From: an uncultured Aquimarina sp.
Lineage (GTDB): Bacteria; Bacteroidota; Bacteroidia; Flavobacteriales; Flavobacteriaceae
Direction of reading: 5' to 3'
Assembly: GCA_947498455.1 (NCBI GenBank)
Contig: CANMKK010000008.1
Coordinates: forward strand, 100,464-164,463
DNA: 64,000 nt
The notes beneath the pieces were generated by a model. The model ran no database searches. It was not told where the DNA came from and saw only the letters and a program-made list of their open reading frames with translations. Shown piece after piece: positions 62,006-64,000 of this stretch (its first letter is position 1; each line of letters opens with the position of its first letter). The position numbers were made by a program, and so were the translations under genes.

Positions 62006-62038
62006 ACCACAAAAGCATTAATTTTTCAATTAACTCTC

Positions 62039-64000
62039 TTATTCTTTAATAATTTGCGTTGTTAATTTTCCTTTTTCAGTTTCTAAGATCATATAATATA
62101 CTCCAGTATCAAATCTACTTATATCTATAACATTTGTATTTCCAGTTTCAAGTATTTTTTGCCCTGAGACATCAAAAAGAACTGCTTTATTGACTTTTTG
62201 TGTAATAAAGACTTTTCCTTTAGAAGGATTAGGATATATCGCAAATTCGTCAGTATTAAATTCTTCCAGATTTAATGTATTCAAGGCTGCATCAACAATC
62301 ACTTGTAACTCTTCGGTTGAAATAGGAGCAGGGCTAGCAGTATTAATACCTGTTTCAATAGCTTCAATTTCTTCTGGGGTCAATCCTGTTTGCGTTATTC
62401 CTGCATCTGTTAATTCTTGTTGTGTTAAAGTGTTACTGCCTGAGGATGTAACTACAATAGCTACAGCATTTACTTCATCAACCATCGTTTGTACTTCAGC
62501 TTCTGTTGCAGGACTACTAAACGATCCTATATTATCATCTACATAAGCTTGATATGCTGCTAAGTTAGCATCTGTTGCATCACTTACATTTGGTAAGGCA
62601 TTTAACTCTGCTGCAGTACCGGGAATAGAAGTTCCGCCTGTAGCAGCCCCATCATTGGCATCTGTTCCAATAGCAGCCAGTAAGCTTTGTTGGGTATTTA
62701 CTGCTGTAATCATCGTTTGTATTTCAGCTTCTGTAGCAGGGCTACTAAACGAACCTACATTATTATCTACATAGTCTTGATATGCTGCTAAGTTTCCATC
62801 TACGGCACCGCTTACATTTGGTAAGGCATTCAGCTCTGCTGCAGTACCAGGAATAGAGTTTCCTCCGGTTCCGGCACCATCGTTAGCATCGGTTCCTATG
62901 GCAGCCAGTAAACTTTGTTGTGTATTGACGGCAGTAATCATTGTTTGTACTTCAGCTTCTGTAGCGGGACTACTGAACGAACCTACATTATTATCTACAT
63001 AGTCTTGATATGCTGCTAAGTTAGCATCTGTTGCACCACTTACATTTGGTAAGGCATTTAACTCTGCTGCAGTACCAGGAATAGAAGTTCCGCCTGTAGC
63101 AGCACCATCATTGGCATCTGTTCCAATAGCAGCCAGTAAGCTTTGTTGTGCATTGACCGCAGTAATCATCGTTTGTATTTCAGCTTCTGTTGCAGGACTA
63201 CTAAACGAACCTACATTATTATCTACATAGTCTTGATACGCTGCTAAGTTAGCATCTGTTGCATCACTTACATTTGGTAAGGCATTTAACTCTGCTGCAG
63301 TACCAGGAATAGAAGTTCCGCCTGTAGCAGCTCCATCATTGGCATCTGTTCCAATAGCAGCCAGTAAGCTTTGTTGTGCATTGACCGCAGTAATCATCGT
63401 TTGTATTTCAGCTTCTGTAGCAGGACTACTAAACGAACCTACATTATTATCTACATAGTCTTGATATGCTGCTAAGTTTCCATCTACGGCACCGCTTACA
63501 TTTGGTAAGGCATTCAGCTCTGCTGCAGTACCAGGAATAGAGTTTCCTCCGGTTCCGGCACCATCGTTAGCATCGGTTCCTATGGCAGCCAGTAAACTTT
63601 GTTGTGTATTGACCGCAGTAATCATTGTTTGTATTTCTGCTTCTGTAGCAGGACTACTGAACGAACCTACATTATTATCTACATAGTCTTGATATGCTGC
63701 TAAGTTTCCATCTACGGCACCGCTTACATTTGGTAAGGCATTCAGCTCTGCTGCAGTACCAGGAATAGAGTTTCCTCCGGTTCCGGCACCATCGTTAGCA
63801 TCGGTTCCTATGGCAGCCAGTAAACTTTGTTGTGCATTGACCGCAGTAATCATCGTTTGTATTTCAGCTTCTGTAGCAGGGCTACTAAACGAACCTACAT
63901 TATTATCTACATAGTCTTGATACGCTGCTAAGTTAGCATCTGTTGCACCACTTACATTTGGTAAGGCATTTAACTCTGCTGCAGTACCAGGAATAGAAGT
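62039..64000 (-). CDS. T9SS surface protein with near-identical 76-residue repeats (partial)
   Basis: The frame is open to the window edge, so the N-terminus lies outside; 653 residues are visible. Seven repeat units of 76 residues carry NVGSFSSPATEAE, NAQQSLLAAIGTDANDGA and SIPGTAAELNALPNVS, with very few differences. A unique part follows (VTSSGSNTLTQQELTDAGIT), then a type A T9SS sorting domain (AIYPNPSKGKVFI ... DTGVYYMILETEKGKL). It would be secreted and attached to the surface, probably as a stalk or adhesin. The internal Met at 63853 lies inside a repeat and is not a real start. Confidence 0.85.
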   Translation of the reverse strand, partial: TSIPGTAAELNALPNVSGATDANLAAYQDYVDNNVGSFSSPATEAEIQTMITAVNAQQSLLAAIGTDANDGAGTGGNSIPGTAAELNALPNVSGAVDGNLAAYQDYVDNNVGSFSSPATEAEIQTMITAVNTQQSLLAAIGTDANDGAGTGGNSIPGTAAELNALPNVSGAVDGNLAAYQDYVDNNVGSFSSPATEAEIQTMITAVNAQQSLLAAIGTDANDGAATGGTSIPGTAAELNALPNVSDATDANLAAYQDYVDNNVGSFSSPATEAEIQTMITAVNAQQSLLAAIGTDANDGAATGGTSIPGTAAELNALPNVSGATDANLAAYQDYVDNNVGSFSSPATEAEVQTMITAVNTQQSLLAAIGTDANDGAGTGGNSIPGTAAELNALPNVSGAVDGNLAAYQDYVDNNVGSFSSPATEAEIQTMITAVNTQQSLLAAIGTDANDGAATGGTSIPGTAAELNALPNVSDATDANLAAYQAYVDDNIGSFSSPATEAEVQTMVDEVNAVAIVVTSSGSNTLTQQELTDAGITQTGLTPEEIEAIETGINTASPAPISTEELQVIVDAALNTLNLEEFNTDEFAIYPNPSKGKVFITQKVNKAVLFDVSGQKILETGNTNVIDISRFDTGVYYMILETEKGKLTTQIIKE
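62522..64000. repeat. 228-bp tandem repeat array in the T9SS gene
   Basis: Units of exactly 228 bp are seen, e.g. GAACCTACAT at 62751 and at 62979. Two variants alternate: one encodes GAGTGGNS with GAVDGN, the other GAATGGTS with ATDAN. The order in the N-to-C direction is T-N-N-T-T-N-T, with the first unit cut by the window edge. The variants differ at the same few codons and are linked, a sign of unequal crossing over or gene conversion. Confidence 0.88.

Larger units (their letters stand above)
61512..62038. other. 527-bp intergenic region with two long palindromes
   Basis: No ORF of interest is present. The stretch holds the two imperfect hairpins described separately (61537-61702 and 61836-61914) and a terminator (61979-62005). 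Between them lies A+T-rich sequence with no recognisable gene. Confidence 0.75.

Noticed and set aside
62190..62546. Plus-strand ORF antisense to the T9SS repeat gene
   Set aside because: Its codons are the complement of a strongly supported sorting domain and repeat region.

Overview
The window reads as chromosome of a marine-type Flavobacteriaceae (Bacteroidota). The reasons are strong A+T richness, the flavobacterial gene order mraY-murD-ftsW-murG-murC-ftsQ-ftsA-ftsZ, two proteins with type IX secretion (T9SS) C-terminal sorting domains (YPNP motifs), Bacteroidota promoter elements (TAnnTTTG at -7, TTG at -33) and mostly absent Shine-Dalgarno sequences. I cannot name genus or species from this evidence.

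Region 1 (1-11471, + strand) is the division and cell-wall (dcw) cluster. It starts with the end of murE and runs through ftsZ, with several overlapping starts and stops. A 59-bp hairpin repeat, present nearly three times, sits between ftsA and ftsZ. A GatB/YqeY-domain gene and a tRNA-Arg(TCG) close the block, each followed or preceded by a clear terminator.

Region 2 (11472-16122) holds a secreted clostripain-like (C11) peptidase with an upstream membrane-bound AraC-type regulator, a scar containing the 3' half of a tRNA with its terminator, an isolated cysteine-synthase-like gene and a 52-codon ORF.

Region 3 (16155-47765, - strand only) is the largest accessory block: about 45 small, tightly packed or overlapping genes. 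Most encode unrecognised cytoplasmic proteins of 75-350 aa, mixed with lipoproteins and secreted proteins, two paralogous leucine-rich-repeat proteins of about 686 aa and a stand-alone protein resembling EF-Tu domain 3. Several resemble DUF families I associate with polymorphic-toxin immunity loci. No complete large toxin is present, so I read the block as an orphan immunity array (acquired interbacterial defence-like). Repeats, partial duplications and homopolymer frameshifts show active turnover. The region ends with an FG-GAP repeat protein carrying a T9SS signal and its upstream lipoprotein gene.

Region 4 (47880-52624) holds a small membrane protein, a LytTR response regulator and TPR sensor kinase pair, a broken zinc-ribbon gene, and a probable peptidoglycan-hydrolase toxin (frameshifted) translationally coupled to a four-helix membrane protein that could be its immunity partner.

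Region 5 (52659-61511) looks like a substrate-uptake and catabolism operon: aldehyde dehydrogenase, M19-dipeptidase-like protein, BCCT transporter, two uncharacterised proteins and an outer-membrane porin. It diverges from an IclR regulator, with a readable promoter and a direct-repeat operator candidate between them. Family membership suggests a betaine- or carnitine-like quaternary amine; the substrate is inferred.

Region 6 (61512-64000) has two long imperfect palindromes with the same core, then the C-terminal part of a T9SS protein made of nearly identical 76-residue repeats that runs off the window.
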